The translations under genes were made by a program, and so were the position numbers. From Sergeia podlipaevii (taxonomy: Eukaryota; Euglenozoa; Kinetoplastea; Trypanosomatida; Trypanosomatidae): 64,000 bases of DNA. The notes under the pieces were generated by a model. It was not told the origin of the DNA. It saw nothing but the letters and a program-made list of their open reading frames with translations, and did no database searches. The DNA is taken from assembly GCA_030849805.1 (NCBI GenBank), contig JASANZ010002244.1:1-64000 (forward strand), written 5' to 3'. Below, piece after piece: positions 45,401-60,400 of this stretch; within the stretch, counting starts at the first letter, position 1, and each line of letters begins with the position of its first letter.

Positions 45401-48400
45401 AGCGTGGCAGCCCAGCGTAAGTGGCATCCATAAACATGTTTCTCTCCGCCAACTTGAAGGTCTTCGCAAGCTCCTCGACACGGGCATTCAGTTCAGTCTG
45501 CTTGGTGGCAACAGCCTTGCTGTTGCGCACCGCATTCAGCTTCAGCTCCGACCGCTCCCACTCTAGCCTCAAGAAGACCTCATCGTCATCCACGACAACC
45601 AGCTCCACGGGGACGCCGGCAGGCATAGGCTTTAGGTAGCCGCGGTCAGCCCGCAGTACTTGTTGTGCGAGCTCCTGCGCACGTGAGAGCAACTCAACTT
45701 CCAGCTGTTGCGCAATAAGAGAGTCGCCAGCGCACACTGCTTGAGCACGGTCGCGCTCTGTGTTGGGAAAGGTCGCGTCCTCGTCAAGTCCCAGTGCAGC
45801 CAACGGGACGCCATGCACCGCCTCCTTGAGGTACTTCACGCGATCCGCAACATTCATCTCGTGTGCGAGCACGGTTGCACGATCGTGCATCGCCCTCTCG
45901 TGAGAGCCGAGGGCAGCATTCGGACCCTGCGCGTGGGCCTTCCAGTAGGCAGCCTCTAACTTGCAAAACTCAGCATCAAAGTCAAACGGGATGGTTGACA
46001 CGGTGCGGCCTTCGTACTCATCACGCAGGTAGTTGGGCCTCTCGCTGTGAAGATAGGCAAGCACGAGTTGGCGAGCTTGCTTGCACAGATCGTCCTGCAG
46101 ATCCTTCACAGATTTGCCATTGAGGCGCATGTCATTTTTAAGCTCACGCAGCTTGCTCAAATTGTCCGTAAAGCTGACCTCCTCGTCGAGCACAGAGTGG
46201 AGCTGGGAGCCAGTGAGCGTGAGGCCTAAGTTGTCAATGAAGTGGCGCAGAGCGCTGCGTGCCTCCTTAGCGAGCGCCAGCGCACGCGCGTTCAGTTTCG
46301 CCTCAAGACTGAGAATAGCCGCCTCGTTGGAGCCGGCATCCTCCACTCGCATGCGCAGACGCGCCACTTCATCATCGTGGAACTCCTTGTCAGTGTCCAG
46401 TAGCAAGGCAGAGCACGGAATTGACATGTACATTTCGTCCATAAACATGTCGCGTTCGGTCATCTTGAAGTTCTCTGCAATCTGCTCCACACGCGCGTTC
46501 AGCTCCGTTTGCTTAGAGGCAATAGCCTTGCTGTTGCGCACCGCATTCAGCTTCAGCTCCGATCGCTGCCACTCCATCGCAAGGAACGTCTCATTGTCAT
46601 CAATCGACACCAGCTCAAGTGGCACGCTAGAAGGCATTGGCTTCAGGTAGCCACGGTCCTGTCTAATAACCACCTGCGCCAGCTCCCGCGCGCGCGCAAG
46701 CAATTCGGCTGAGAGCTGCGTCACGTGTGCAGAGTCGCCATTGCTAATGGCCTGCGCACGATCCCGCTCTGTGACAGGGAACGTGTCGTCTTCGTCAAGT
46801 CCGAGTGCCGCAAGTGGCACGCCGCGCACCGCCTCTGTCAAAAAAGTCTTGCGGTCCGCCACGTTTATGCCGTGTGCAATATTGGTAGCGCGGTCGTGTA
46901 ACGCCCGCTCGCAACGCGCCATGTCTGAAGGAATAGCCCTCTCGTCGCAGCGCTTAAGCCAGTAGGCAGCCTCCAGTCGGCAAAATTCATTGTCGTCATC
47001 AAAGGGGATGAGACTGATGATGCGGCCCTCGTACTCCTCGTTGAGGTAGCTCGGTCTCTCGCCAGTCAGGTAGCCCCTGACGATGCCGCGGACAAAGACG
47101 GAAATTTCATCCTGGAGCTCCTTGATCGTCTTGCCGTTCTTGACAAAGTCCCCCTTGAGGTCGCGCAAGCGATCCATCTTCATCAGGAACTCCTCGTTGT
47201 CATCCAGAACAGTGTGCAGCTGAGCGCCGCAGAGTGGCAGCCCAAGCTCATCAATGAACTGGCGCGCCAGGCCGCGCTCCTTGGCCGCCAACTCGTGCGC
47301 GCGGTCGGTCAGCTTTACCTCCAGGGCCGCAATAGCAGGCTCATTCACGCTGGCATCCTCGCGCAGACGCATGCGCGCCACCTCATCCTCGTGGAACTGG
47401 GCATCCGAGTCAAGCGGCAGTGAGTAGCGGGGGAAGCGATCGTACACTTGCTCCATGAACATGTCACGCTCAGCATTCTTGAACTCGGTAGCGAGTTGTT
47501 CAACGCGAGCGTTGAGATCCACCTCCTTTGCTGCAATTGCCTTACCGTTACGGCCGGCGTTGATCTTGAGCTCCGCACGCTCCCACTCCATCTTGAGGAA
47601 CTTCTCGTCCTCATCCATGGGAATAAGCTCGATAGGCACGCCAGCTGGAGTGGGCTTGAGGTAGGCGCGATCCCTGCGCAGCATGTCCTGTGCAAGCTCT
47701 TCGCAGCGCTTCTTTAACTCCACCTCCAGCTTCTGCACGTTCGTCTTATCGTTCGCGCACAACGCCCTCGCGCGGTCGCACTCTGTGACTGGATAGAACT
47801 CATCTTCATCCAGTCCAATATTCTCAAGCGGCACACCTCTCACCACATCCTTAAGGAAGGACTTGCGGTCCGCCACGTTCATGTCGTGTGCAATCACCGT
47901 CGCCTGTGCGTGCATTGCTTCTTCGAGCCTCGACAGAGCGTGACCAGCACCGACTGCTTTCCAGTAAGCGGTTTCTCGTTGCATGAACTCCTCGTCCTTA
48001 TCCACCGGGAGGCTGGAGAGAAGGCGGCCCTCGTACTCCTCGCGGAGATAGTTGGGTCGCTCGCCAGCGAGAAACCTCAACATCGCCTCACGTGCTAGTC
48101 GCGCAATTTCGTCCTGTAGATCCTTAATAGCCTTTGCGTTCTTGACAGGATCCATCCTGAGTTCACGCAGACGGTCCAGCAGGGAGAGAATGTGGCTATC
48201 TTCATCCAGCACGGCGTTCGCCTGCGCACCAGCCAGCGGAAGCTCCAGCACATCAATGAAGGAGCGGGCGTTGCCCTTCTCTGCCTCACCTAGCTTCATC
48301 GCACGCGCATTCAGGAGGTCCTCCAGGCGCAAAACTTCGGTGCCGCGCGCCTGAGGGCTGTCCACGCGCAGGCGTAGACGAGCCATTTCATTTGTGTGGA

Positions 48401-51400
48401 ACTCCTTATCGTCATCTAGAGGCAGCGCAGAGCGGGGCTGGCCGTGGTACATGCCCTCCAAAAACAAATCGCGCTCAGAAAGCTTGAAGTACTTGGCAAC
48501 CTGCTCGGCACGAGTGTTGAGCTTTGCCTCCTTGACACTAATTGCCTTGCCGTTGCGCACCGTGTTGAGCTTCATTTCCGCACGCTCCCACTCGAGCTTA
48601 AGGAACTTCTCATCGTCGTCAAGCGCCACAAGCTCCAAAGGTACCCCTGAGAGAATCGACTTCAAGTACGCACGATCCTTCTTGAGGATCTCTTGAGCGA
48701 TTTCCTCGCAGCGCTGCTTGAGCTCGGCCTCCAGGCGCTCGACCGTCTTCTTATCCTTGGCGCACACCGCACGCGCACGCTCGCGCTCTGTGTAGGGGAA
48801 TATCTCGTCCTCGTCGAGAGAAAGAGACTCCAGTGGAAGGCCGCGAATAAGCGGAGTGAGATACGTAGCGCGGTCCGCCACATTTATACCATGCGCTACG
48901 GCTGTTGCTTGCTCATGCATCGCCTCCTCGCACGCCTCTAGAGCAGACGCGCTCGCAGGGGTCTCACAGCGGGTCTTCCAGTATGCCGCCTCCAAGCTGA
49001 CAAATTCTGGGTCGCTGTCAAAAGGAATGGTGGGCATCAACCTCCCCTCGTACTCCTCACGCAGGTAGCTTGGGCGTTCAGCTGTGAGGTACTTGTCCAC
49101 CAACAACCGTGCATGCTTGCAGATGTCTTCCTGCATCTCCTTGATCGCCTTGGCGTTCTTGCGTGGATCAAGCCTGAGCCCCCTGAGGCGCTCCATCTTG
49201 GCGACAAAAGTGGCGTCCCCGTCAAGAACGAGGTGAAGCTGCGTACCTGTGAGTGAGAGTCCAAGATCTTCAATGAATTCGCGAGCGTTCACCTTCGTCT
49301 TCTCTGCAAGCCATAGCGCACGCGCGTTCAACTTGACCTCGAGATTGGTAATTGCGCTCGAGTTGCCCACTGCATCCTCCACACGCAAACGCATGCGTGC
49401 CACCTCGGCCGCGTAGAATTCGTTGTCCTCGTCAATGGGCAACGCAGAGCGCGGTAGCCCAGCGTAGTTGGCATCCATAAACATGCTTCTCTCCGCCGCT
49501 TTGAAGGCAGCCGCGAGATCCTCCACGCGAGTATTCAGCTCAGCCTGCTTGGTCACAATGGCCTTGTTGTTGCGCATCGCGTTCAGCTTCAGCTCTGCAC
49601 GCTCCCACTCCATCTTGAGGAAGTGTTCATCCTTATCTAAGGAGAGAAGCTCCACGGGGACACCGCAGGGCACTGGCTTCAGGTAGGCACGATCCTTCCG
49701 CAGCACCCCTTGCGCGAGCTCTTGTGCATGAGTGAGTAGCTCCTTCTCAAGTTGCTGCTGTTCCCGCTTGTCATTTACACCGAGTGCACGCGCACGGTCA
49801 CGCTCGGTGATACGGAAAGCGTCATCCTCATCGAATGCAAGCGCCGCGAGAGGCACACCGCGTACAGACCCCTTTAGGTAGGAAGGACGGTCAGTCACAT
49901 TCATTGCGTGGCCGAGCGCTGTTGCGCGCTCATGCATCGCAGCCTCCTGGGCCTTGAAGCCAGTTGTCTTGCCACCGTTGTCTGCGATCGCCTTCCAGTA
50001 GGCTGCCTCGCATTGGCAGAAGTCTGCATCGTCATCAAGCAGAATTGTGCACATCAGGCGTCCGTCATACTCGTCTTGGAGATAGTTGGGACGCTCGCCA
50101 GCCAAGTAGTCCCTGACGATCTTCCTCGCTAGCTTGCCGATCTTATCCTGCAGCTCCTTGATGGATTTACTGTTCTTTGTTCCCTCAGCACGCAGCTCAC
50201 GCAGCTGCTCCATCTGCTTGAGGAACGTCTCATCGTCGTCCAGTACTGCGTGCAGCTGCGCACCGACGAGGGGAAGATTTAGAGAGTTGAGGAATGCGCG
50301 AGAGGCGATCTTCTCTGCATCCGCAATCTCCAGCGCGCGCACGTTCAGTCGGCTCTCCAGCTTCATAATGGCAGCGTCGGTGGCTCCAGCGTCCTGCATG
50401 CGCAGGCGCAGGCGTTCCACCTCATCGCTGTGGAACTGCGCGTCCGCATCCAGTGGAAGAATAGAGCGAGGAAGAAGAGCGTAGGACTTATCCATAAAAA
50501 GGTCACGCTCATTGAGCTTCAGCTCCTCTGCTAGAACCTCCGCACGGGCGTTCAGTTGACCCTCCGTGGCAGTAATAGCCTTGCTGTTGCGCACCGCGTT
50601 CAGTTTCAGCTTCGCACGCTCCCACTCCAACTCAAGGAACGCATTGTCCTCGTCAACGGCTACCAGTTCAATGGGGATAAGAGCGGGGGTTGGCTTGAGG
50701 TACTTGCGGTCCTTCCTTAGCACCGCCTGCGCACGCTCCTGTGCACGCAACAGCAACTCCGCCTCAAGCTGTCCAACACTCTTTTTGTCATTGGAGCCAA
50801 GCGCGCGGGCACGATCGCGCTCTGTGTGCGGGAACACCTCATCCTCATCCAGCGTGAGAGCCGCCAGTGGAACACCTCGAACTGTCTCCGTGAGATACAT
50901 TGGGCGGTCGACAACGTTCATGGCGTGGGCGAGCACCGTCGCGCGCTCGTGCATCGCCTCTTCACACCCATTGAGTATGCGTTGAACTACGTTCTCCTCC
51001 CCGCGCACCTTCCAGTACGCCGCCTCAAGCTTGCAGAAATCGGCATCGTTGTCGAAAGGAATGGAGGCGGTGATGCGACCCTCGTACTCATCGCGGAGGT
51101 AGTTAGGCCTCTCTCCGGTGAGGTAGTCATGTACAATACTGCGTCCTAGCTTCGAAATTTCCTCCTGCATCTCCTTGATGGCCTTGGCGTTCTTGACAGG
51201 ATCCATTTTCAACTCCCTGAGGCGCTCCATCTTGGATAGAAACAGAGCATCTTCGTCCAACACAACGTGCAACTGTGGCTTGCTCAGTGCAAGTCCAAGC
51301 TCGTCAATAAACTTGCGGGCGTTACTCTTTTCAATTTCCGCTAGCTCCACTGCACGTGTGACAAGGCGATCCTGTAAGTCGCTAATCTTATCAGAGTGCT

Positions 51401-54400
51401 CCAGAGCATCCTCCGCGCGCAGTTGCAGACGGGCAACTTCGTCGTCATGGAACTGCTTGTCCGTGTCAAGAGGCAATGCAATGCGAGGAAGCCCAGCAAT
51501 GGTGCCATCCATAAAGAGATCGCGCTCAGCCGTCTTAAAGTCCTTTGCAAGCAGCTCCACAAGCATGTTAATCTCCATCTCCTTCGAGGCAACCAGCTTC
51601 CCGTTGCGAGTTGCATTCAGCTTCAGCTCCGCGCGTTCCACCTCAAGCTCAAGGAACTTGGGGGACTCCTCGATGGACACGAGGTGTAGTGGCAGGCCAG
51701 CTGGGGTAGGCTTCAGGTAGGCGCGGTCAGTACGCAACACCTCCTGCGCAAGCTCTTCAGCACGCTGGCGCAGCTCGGTCTCGCTCTGCATGATGGCCTT
51801 CTTATCATTCAGGCATATCGCATGTGCCCGCTCACGCTCCATATCCCTGAACGCCTCGTCAGCGGAGAACGGGATAGCAGTGATGAGCACACCACGCACT
51901 GTTTCGTTCAGGTACGTCTTGCGGTCCGCCACGTTCATGTCATGAGCCAGTTTTGTCGCACGCTCGTGCAGCGCCTCTTCACGCGCCGCCAGGCTCTTGG
52001 CATTCTCTCCATCTTCAATGCGCATAGACCAATACGCGCCTTCAAGCTGGCAAAACTCACCATCCTTGTCGAACGGAATTGTCGGCATCAACCGACCCTC
52101 GTACTCCTCGCGGAGGTAGCTGGTGCGCTCACCAACAAGGAAGGTCTTGACAATATCACGCGCACGCTTAGAGATTTCGTCCTGAAGCTCCTTGATAGCT
52201 TTTGCATTCTTGATGGGATCCTTGCGTAGCAAGCGCAGCTGCTCCAACTTGGAGAGAAGCTGCTGGTCCTCGTCTAGAACGGAGTGAAGATGGTCGCCAC
52301 GAAGAGTCAAACCTAGCGAGTTAATGAACGCACGCGCGGTGGCCTTCTCCACAGTGGCCAACTCATTGGCACGCGCCGCAAGCTTCGCTTCAAGAACCGC
52401 TATAGCCACATCGTTGACACTCGGATCCTCACGCAGGCGCAGACGCGCCACTTCGTTCTCGTGGAATTCCTTATCGCTGTCAAGAGGCAGCGCAATCCTC
52501 GGAAGGCCAGAGTACATGGACTCCATGAACATATCACGCTCAGCCTGCTTCAGTACGTTGGCAACCGCCTCCACATGCGCATTCATCTCGCTTTCCTTGG
52601 TATTGATCGCCTTGCCGTTGCGGATCGCGTTCAACTTCAAATCCGCACGCTCCCACTCCATCTTGAGGAACTTCTCATCCTCATCAATGGGAATAAGCTC
52701 AATAGGCACGCCAGCTGGAGTCTGCTTAAGGAAACCACGATCCTTGCGAAGGATCGCCTGTGCTAGTTCTCCGCAGCGCAGACGCAGCTCCTCCTCCAGT
52801 GCAGTGATGACAGTAGTGTCCTTGGCGCACACAGCGCGAGCACGATCGCATTCGGTACTTGAGAATATCAAGTCCTCATCCAGCGGGAGCACCGCCAGCG
52901 GGACACCACGCACGCTCTCACTAATGTATTTGCAACGATCCGCCACGTTCATGGCGTGGGCAAGCACCTTGGCACGCTGGTGCATCGCCGTCTCTGCCTT
53001 CGCAAGTCCCTTAGCGTCGGGTTTCTGCTGGGCGCGCGCCTTCCAATAGGCAGCCTCCAGATTGCAGAAGTCCGCATCGCCGTCAAAGGGAATTGTCGGC
53101 ATAAGACGGCCCTCGTACTCGTCATTCATGTAGGTGGGTCGCTCTCCGTCCAGATAGTTCTTCACCAGCATCGCAACTCTCTTGTTGATCTCATCCTGCA
53201 GCTCCTTGATTGCCTTGGCGTTCTTGATTGGCTCCTTCCTCAGGTCACGCAGCTGCTCCAGCATCTCCAGCACCTCTGCATCTTCATCTAGAACGGCGTG
53301 CAGTTGAGCACCGCCAAGAGACATATTCTGCGCTTCCATAAACTGGCGGGTGGTGTTCTTCTCCATGGCAGCGAGCTCAAACGCGCGAGTGTTCAGTCGC
53401 TCCTCCAAATAGCTAATCTCAGAGTCATTGCTACCAGTATCTGTCATACGCAGACGCAGACGCGCCACTTCATCCTCGTGGAACCTCTTGTCCTCATCCA
53501 ACGGCAAAGCAGTGCGGGGCACTGCGGAGTACACTTGCGCCATAAAAAGGTCACGCTCACTGAGTTTAAAGTCACGCGCAAGGCTCTCAGCGTGCGCGTT
53601 GAGCTCGGTCTCCTTGGTGACGATGAGCTTGCTGTTGCGGATCGCATTCAGCTTCAGCTCTGCACGCTCCCATTCCATCTTGAGGAACGTCTGATCACTG
53701 TCAAGACTGATCAGGTCGACAGGGACGCCCGCAAGCACGGGCTTGAGGTAGCCACGGTCTTGCTTCAAAACCTCCTGTGCGAGCTCCTCCGCACGCAGGA
53801 GCAGGTCGCTCTCGAGCTGAGACACAGAGACAGTGTCCTTTGCTGTCAGCGAGCGCGCACGCTCCCGCTCCAAATCAGGAAACGCGTCGTCCGTGTCAAG
53901 CGGCAATGAAGCCACAGGCACGCCGCGGACGGTCTCCTTCAGGAAGTGCTTGCGGTCCGCCACGTTCATGGCGTGGGCCAACTTCGTTGCGCGTTCGTGC
54001 ATCGCCTCCTCACTCTCCTCCAACGCGCGGGAGGTAGTGGCGCTAGTGTCCGATCTCGCCTTCCAATACTCCGCCTCGAGCCTGCAGAACTCCTCGTCGC
54101 CACCAAAATCAATATTAGTCATGGGGCGGCCCTCGTATTCCTCGCTGAGGTACGTCAGGCGCATGCTCGCCAAGTATTCGCGCATCACGGACTGGGCGTA
54201 CTTAATTGCCTTATCTTGGAGCTCCTTGATCGCCTTGGCATTTTTGAGAGGATCCATCTTGAGCGCGCGCAGTTCCTCCATCATGCGCAGGAACTTCTCG
54301 TCCTCATCAAGAAGGCCGTTGAGCTCAGAGGTACCAAGGGTAACAACGACATCAGTGATGAACGCGCGGTCCGCAGACTTCTGCATCTCCGCGAGCTCTC

Positions 54401-57400
54401 TAGCACGTGCAATCAGTCGCTCTTCAATAGGGTGAATCTTTGCCGCGTTGCCGCCGGGGTTCTCCACACGCAGGCGCAGGCGTGACACTTCATCCTCCAT
54501 AAACTGCGGATCCATATCGAGAGGAAGGAATGACCGCGGAATGGCGAGATAGCTAGGCTCCATGAAGAGGTCGCGCTCGGAATATTTGAACTCTTTCGCA
54601 AGAGCAGCAATGTAGTTGTTTATCTCAGTCTCCTTGAGAGCGATGTTCTTTGTGTTACGCATCCTATTCAGCAGCAACTCACCGCGCTCGCACTCCATGT
54701 GGATAAACTTCTCGTCCCCAGCAAAGGCGACGAGCTCCAGAGGAACATTGGCGGGGTTTTGCTTCAAGTACGAGCGATCCTCCGCAAGTTTCGCCTTGGC
54801 GAGAACCGCAGCGCGTTGCTTGAGCCCCACCTCCAGCTGCTCCACTTCCTTGGCGTCGCCCGCACACACCGCACGCGCACGCTCGCGCTCTACGTTTGGA
54901 AACAGCTCATCGGTGTCTAGCGGCAACGCACTCGGAGCAACGCCAAAGATGTGCTCGTGTAGATACTTCTTACGGTCTGCAACGTTGATGTCGTGTGCCA
55001 ATTTCGTTGCGCGATCATGCAGAGCCAACTCGTGCTTCTGGACGACAGTAATGCTAGCATTTGCGTCAAAGCGCATTGCCCAAAAGGCAGCCTCGAGCTT
55101 GCAGAATTCGGCATCGGAATCAAAGGGGATAGTGGCCAAGAGCCTGCCTTCGTACTCATCGCGCAGGTAGGCAGGACGCTCGTCTGCCATGTATGCGTGC
55201 ACAAACTGCTTCACCTCCCTGCAAACTTCCTCCTGCAAGTCCTTGATTGCCTTGGCGTTCTTGCGGGGATCCATCTTGAGCACTCGTAGCTCCTCCATCC
55301 TGGCGAGGAACGCAGCGTTCTCATCCAGCACGTCGTGCAGCTGCGCACCGCTAAGAGGCAGCCCTAGGGCCTCGATGAAGGCACGTGCGTTGGTGCGCTC
55401 CACTTCTGCGAGCTCGTAGGCGCGCTCGTTGAGCTTGGCTTCCAGCACCATAATCTCCCGCTCATACCCGTTGGGGTTGTCGTGGCGTAGGTGAAGACGG
55501 GCCACCTCGTCCTTGCGAAACTGCTGGTCGGTGTCCAGCGGGAGAGCTGCTCGTGGCATGCCATTGTACATCTCCTCCATGAACATGTCGCGCTCACTTT
55601 GCTTTAGCACCTCCGCAAGACCCTCCACACGCGCGTTCAGCTCGCTCTCCTTCACAATGATGCCCTTGCCGTTACGCATTGCGTTGAGTGTCAGCTCTGC
55701 GCGCTCCCACTCCAGCTTGAGGAAGTCCTCGTCGTCATCCACAAGAATAAGCTCCAACGGAATGCCACCAGGCATAGGTTTGAGGTACCCACGATCCTTG
55801 CGTAAGATCTGCTGAGCAAGTTCCTCGGCACGGGCAAGAAGGTCGTTTTCCAAGCTCTTCAGCTCCTCCTTGTCAAGCTCTTCAGCACACACAACACGCG
55901 CGCGGCCGTGCTCGGTGGAAGCGAACTCCTCATCGCTGTCGAGCCCGAGATTTCCCATTGGCACACCGCGCACCAGCTCACTGAGATACTTCTTACGGTC
56001 CTCAACGTTGATGCCGTGCGCAATCTTGGTGGCGCGGTCGTCAAGGGCTTTGACAAAAGGCTCAAGTTTCGGAAGACCACCGTCGGAGTCCTCACGCTCC
56101 GCCCAGTACGCCGCTTCCAATTGACAGAATTCACGATCCGCGTCCAGCGGCAGCTGGCTCGTCGTGCGGCCCTCATACTCCTCCTGTAGGTACATAGGAC
56201 GCTGACGAAGCAGGAAGACATCCACAATTGCCTTCGCGCGCTTTGCAAACTCCTCCTCGAGCTCCTTAATCTCCTTGGCGTTCTTGATGGGGTCCTTCTT
56301 GAGCTCTCGCAATCGCTCAATTATCGCCACCAACTCCGCATCGGCGTCAATTAGGGCGGTAAGCGCAGAACCACCGCACGGCAGACCAGCATTCTGCAAG
56401 AAGCTGCGGTCGCTGTCCTTCTGCAGGTCAGCCAGAGCCGTAGCGCGGTTGTTTAGTCGCACCTCTAGCTCTCCAAGAGCCGCAAAGTTCGTGGGCTCCT
56501 CCTTTCGAAGGCGCAAACGCTGGATTTCATCTTCGTGAAATTCCTTATCGGCGTCCAGCGCGAGAACCGCGCGAGCAACGCCACCATAAGTCGCTTCCAT
56601 GAACAAATCGCGCTCGGCAAGCTTGTACTCGTTGCTGACAAGTTCGACACGGGCATTGATCTCCACCTCCTTCTCCGTCACACCCTTGGTGTTGCGCAAG
56701 GAGTTCAATTTCAGCTCCGCACGTGCCCACTCCAACCGGAGGAACTCCTCATCACCGTCGATCGGAACAAGCTTGACGGGAACGCCGGCCGGATTTGGCT
56801 TCAGGTACGCGCGATCTCTGCGTAGCACATCCTGCGCAAGCTCCTCAGCACGCAAACATAGGTCCGCCTCCACGATGCCGCACTCCTTTGCCTCTCCGTT
56901 CGCGCACACAACTCGGGCACGGGTGACCTCGAGATCATGGAACATGCTGTCGTCGTCAAGTGGCACGTTTACCATTGGTACACCGCGAATGAGCTCGGAA
57001 AGGTAATGCTTGCGGTCGGCGACGTTCATGGCACGTGCCAGACGAATAGCGTGTTCGTCCATAGTGGCCACAAGGGCGGCCTTCTTCACATCCTTCTCGG
57101 GAGACAAGAGAGCAATGGGGGTGTCAGAGGCAACAGCAATAGTTCCAAGATGCTTCCAGTACTCGGCCTCTGTCTTGCAAAACTGAGCGTCTTCATCAAG
57201 AGAGATGAGAGAAGTGAGACGGCCCTCGTACTCCTCCTGCATGTACTGCGGTCTCTCGCTAGCCAAGGACGCCTGCACCAGTTGCTTGGCAAGCGCGCCA
57301 ATCGCGTCCTGGGAGTCTCTGATGAGCTTTGCGTTCTTGCGTGGATCCTTGCGAGCCTCGCGCAGCTTCCCCATCACACCAGCGAACTCGTCGCTCGCGT

Positions 57401-60400
57401 CCAGCACTGGCTCCAGCTGGTTCCCCTCGAGCGGCAAATGATAGGCGCTGAGAAACGAGCGCTCGTCCTTCTTGACGACGTCTGCAATCTCGTACGCACG
57501 CTTGTTGAGCCTCTCTTCTAGAGCGCTCGTCGCGCTGGCGTCGTAGTTGGTGCCGTGACGCAGCTGCAGGCGCGCCACCTCGTCCACGTTGAACTGCTCG
57601 TCCGCGTCAAGCGGCAAAGCACTGCGTGGGATGAAGCCGTACTCGGCTTCCATGAACAAGTCGCGCTCGCTCTGCTTCAGGTTCTCCGCCATAAGCTCCA
57701 GTCTTGCGTTGATCTCCTGCTCCTTGCTAATGATTGCCTTGCTGTTGCGCACCGCATTGAGCTTAAGCTCCGCACGCTCCCACTCTAGCCTCATGAACAG
57801 CTCGTCGTCCTCGAGGGTGACCAGTTCCAGAGGAATGCCTGCTGGCATGGGATTAAGATACGCGCGATCCTGGCGAATCACCTCCTGCGCCAGCTCATGC
57901 ACTCGCTGCAGCAACATGTCCTCGAGCTCGCGGACGTGCTCGTCGTTGTCTTCCACATTCACCGCGCGCGCACGCTCCTCCTCAAACGCGGAGAAGTGTT
58001 CGTCTGTGTCGAGTGGGAGGGAGGCGATAGGAATGCCACGCACCGGACTCGCAATAAACTTCTTGCGGTCCTCAACATTCATCTGATGCGCCAGCTGCGT
58101 GGCACGGGCGTCCATGGCCTTCGTGAGCCCCTCCAACTCCTCATTGGTGCAGTCGGGGTCATCACGCCTCTGCCAGTAGGCCATTTCACACTTGCGGAAC
58201 TCGGGATCGCTAAGCACTAGTGTGCGCATGGGGCGGCCACCGTACTCGTCCTGCAGGTAGCTGGGCCTCTCCCCGGCAAGGTACTCTGACACGAGATGCT
58301 CAGCACGCTTCATAAGGACGCCCTGAAGCTCCGCAAGCGCCTTGGCATTGCGGTGGGGATCCTTCTTGAGCTCACGCAGGCGGTCCATGCCAGCACAGAA
58401 CTCCTCGTCTGCGTCTAACACAGGGTCCATCTGGCCAGCGTTCAGCGGGAGACCAAGAGCGTCAATGAAGGCGCGGTCGTTGTGCTTCTCATGTACCGCA
58501 AGATCGTAGGCACGAATATTCAACTTCTCTTCAAGAGAAGAGAGCTCGGTGGTGGTGAAGTAGGGGCTCTCCACACGCAGACGAAGTCGAGCCACCTCGT
58601 TGATATGGAACTCGGGGTCAGTGTCAAGTGGCAGCACAGTGCGCGGCATCTCAGCGTAGAATTCGTCCATGAACATGCAGCGCTCCTTCTCCTTGAGCTC
58701 ACCGGCAATCACCTCCACGCGAGCATTTAGCTCACCCTCCTTGATGGCAATATCGCGTGCATTACGGACGGAGTTGAGCTTTAGCTCCGCACGGATCCAC
58801 TCGAGCTTCAGGAACTCCATATCATCATCGAAAGGAACCAATTCAAGAGGAATAACGCAAGGACGTGGCTTTAAGTAGGCACGGTCCTTGCGCAAGATCT
58901 CCTGTGCAAGCTCCCCGGCACGCTGCCTGAGCTCCTCCTCCATCCGCGCAATCTCCGCCTTGTCCTCGACGCAAACCATGCGCGCACGCTCCTTTTCCAG
59001 CGCGTAGAACTCCTCGTCCTCGTCAATCGGCAGCTGGGAGAGCGGGACACCACGAACGAGCTCGGGGATGTACTTATTACGATCTGCCACGTTAACTGCG
59101 CGGGCAATCGCAGAGGCACGAGCGTGCAGCTTATCACTTGCGCGCTGCATGTCGTCCACGCTTACGTTGCGCACATCACGCAGCTCCAGGTAGGCGTCTT
59201 CGATTTCACGGAACTTGACATCGCTGTCAAGCGGAAGAAGGCCGGGAAGACGGCCTTCATACTCATCCTCAAGATACGCGGGACGCTCATGTTCAAGGAA
59301 TCTATAAAGAATTTCCTGAGCACGCTTCACCATGCGGTCTTGTAGCTCGGCAATCTCCTTGGCGTACCGATCTGGCTGACGGAGCAGCTCTCGCAGCTCC
59401 TCCATATCAGCGCAGAACTGGTCATCTCCGTCAAGCAGCTCGGTGAGATGCTTCGAGGATTGAATGCCAGTGGCAGCTGTGATGAATGCGCGCTCTGCCT
59501 GCTTATGCAAGTCCGCCAGCTCGTAGGCGCGTTTGACCATGCGCTTCTCGAGGGCACTGATGGCATTGGCATTGCCATACGGGTCCTGTGAGCGGAGATA
59601 CAAGCGCTTCACTTCATCCTGATGGAACTGAGCGTCTGCGTCAGTAGGGAGCACAAAACGGGGAATTCCCTTGTACTCCGCATCCATAAACATGTCCTCC
59701 TCAGTGCGCTTCAGGTTTGCGGCCATCTTCTCCACAAGCAGACAAATTTCCTTCTCAATGGCTGCAATCGCGTCTTGGTTGCGCGTTGCATCAAGCTTGA
59801 GTGTCGCCCTCTCCCATTCCAGCGTTAGGAAGTTCTGGTTAGACTCCAGATCAATAAGATCAAGCGGAATGCTTGCAGGGTTTTTCTGTATGTACCCACG
59901 GTCCGTCCGCAGGCGCTCCTGCGCTAGCTGCTCAACTCGGTCCTGAAGCATGTGCTCGACTTGCTTAAGTCCCTTAGTATCTCCGCTGTAAAGCAAACGC
60001 GCACGGTCCTTCTCAAGGCTGTAGAAGAGAGCATCCTCATCCAGTGGTAAGGTGCTTACGCGCACGCCGCGGACGATATCCTTCAGATACTTCTTGCGAT
60101 CAGAAATGTTCATGTCGCGCGCGATAGCGGCGGCACGCTTGCGCAGCTCGCGGATCATCTCTTCAAGGACCGCATCCGACACGCTCTTGTCTGCACGGAA
60201 CTGGATGAGCTTGTCTTCCAGCTCGCGGAACTTGGCATCGCTATTAAGCGGAATCTTTGAAGTCGGACGTCCCTCAAACTCCTCCAGTAGATATGTTGGA
60301 CGCTGCTTGCTAAGGAAGGTGTACAGTACATTCCGCGCATGTGTCACCATAGCCTTCTGATGGCTGGCAATTGCCTCAGCGTTGTTCTTGGGACTCATCT

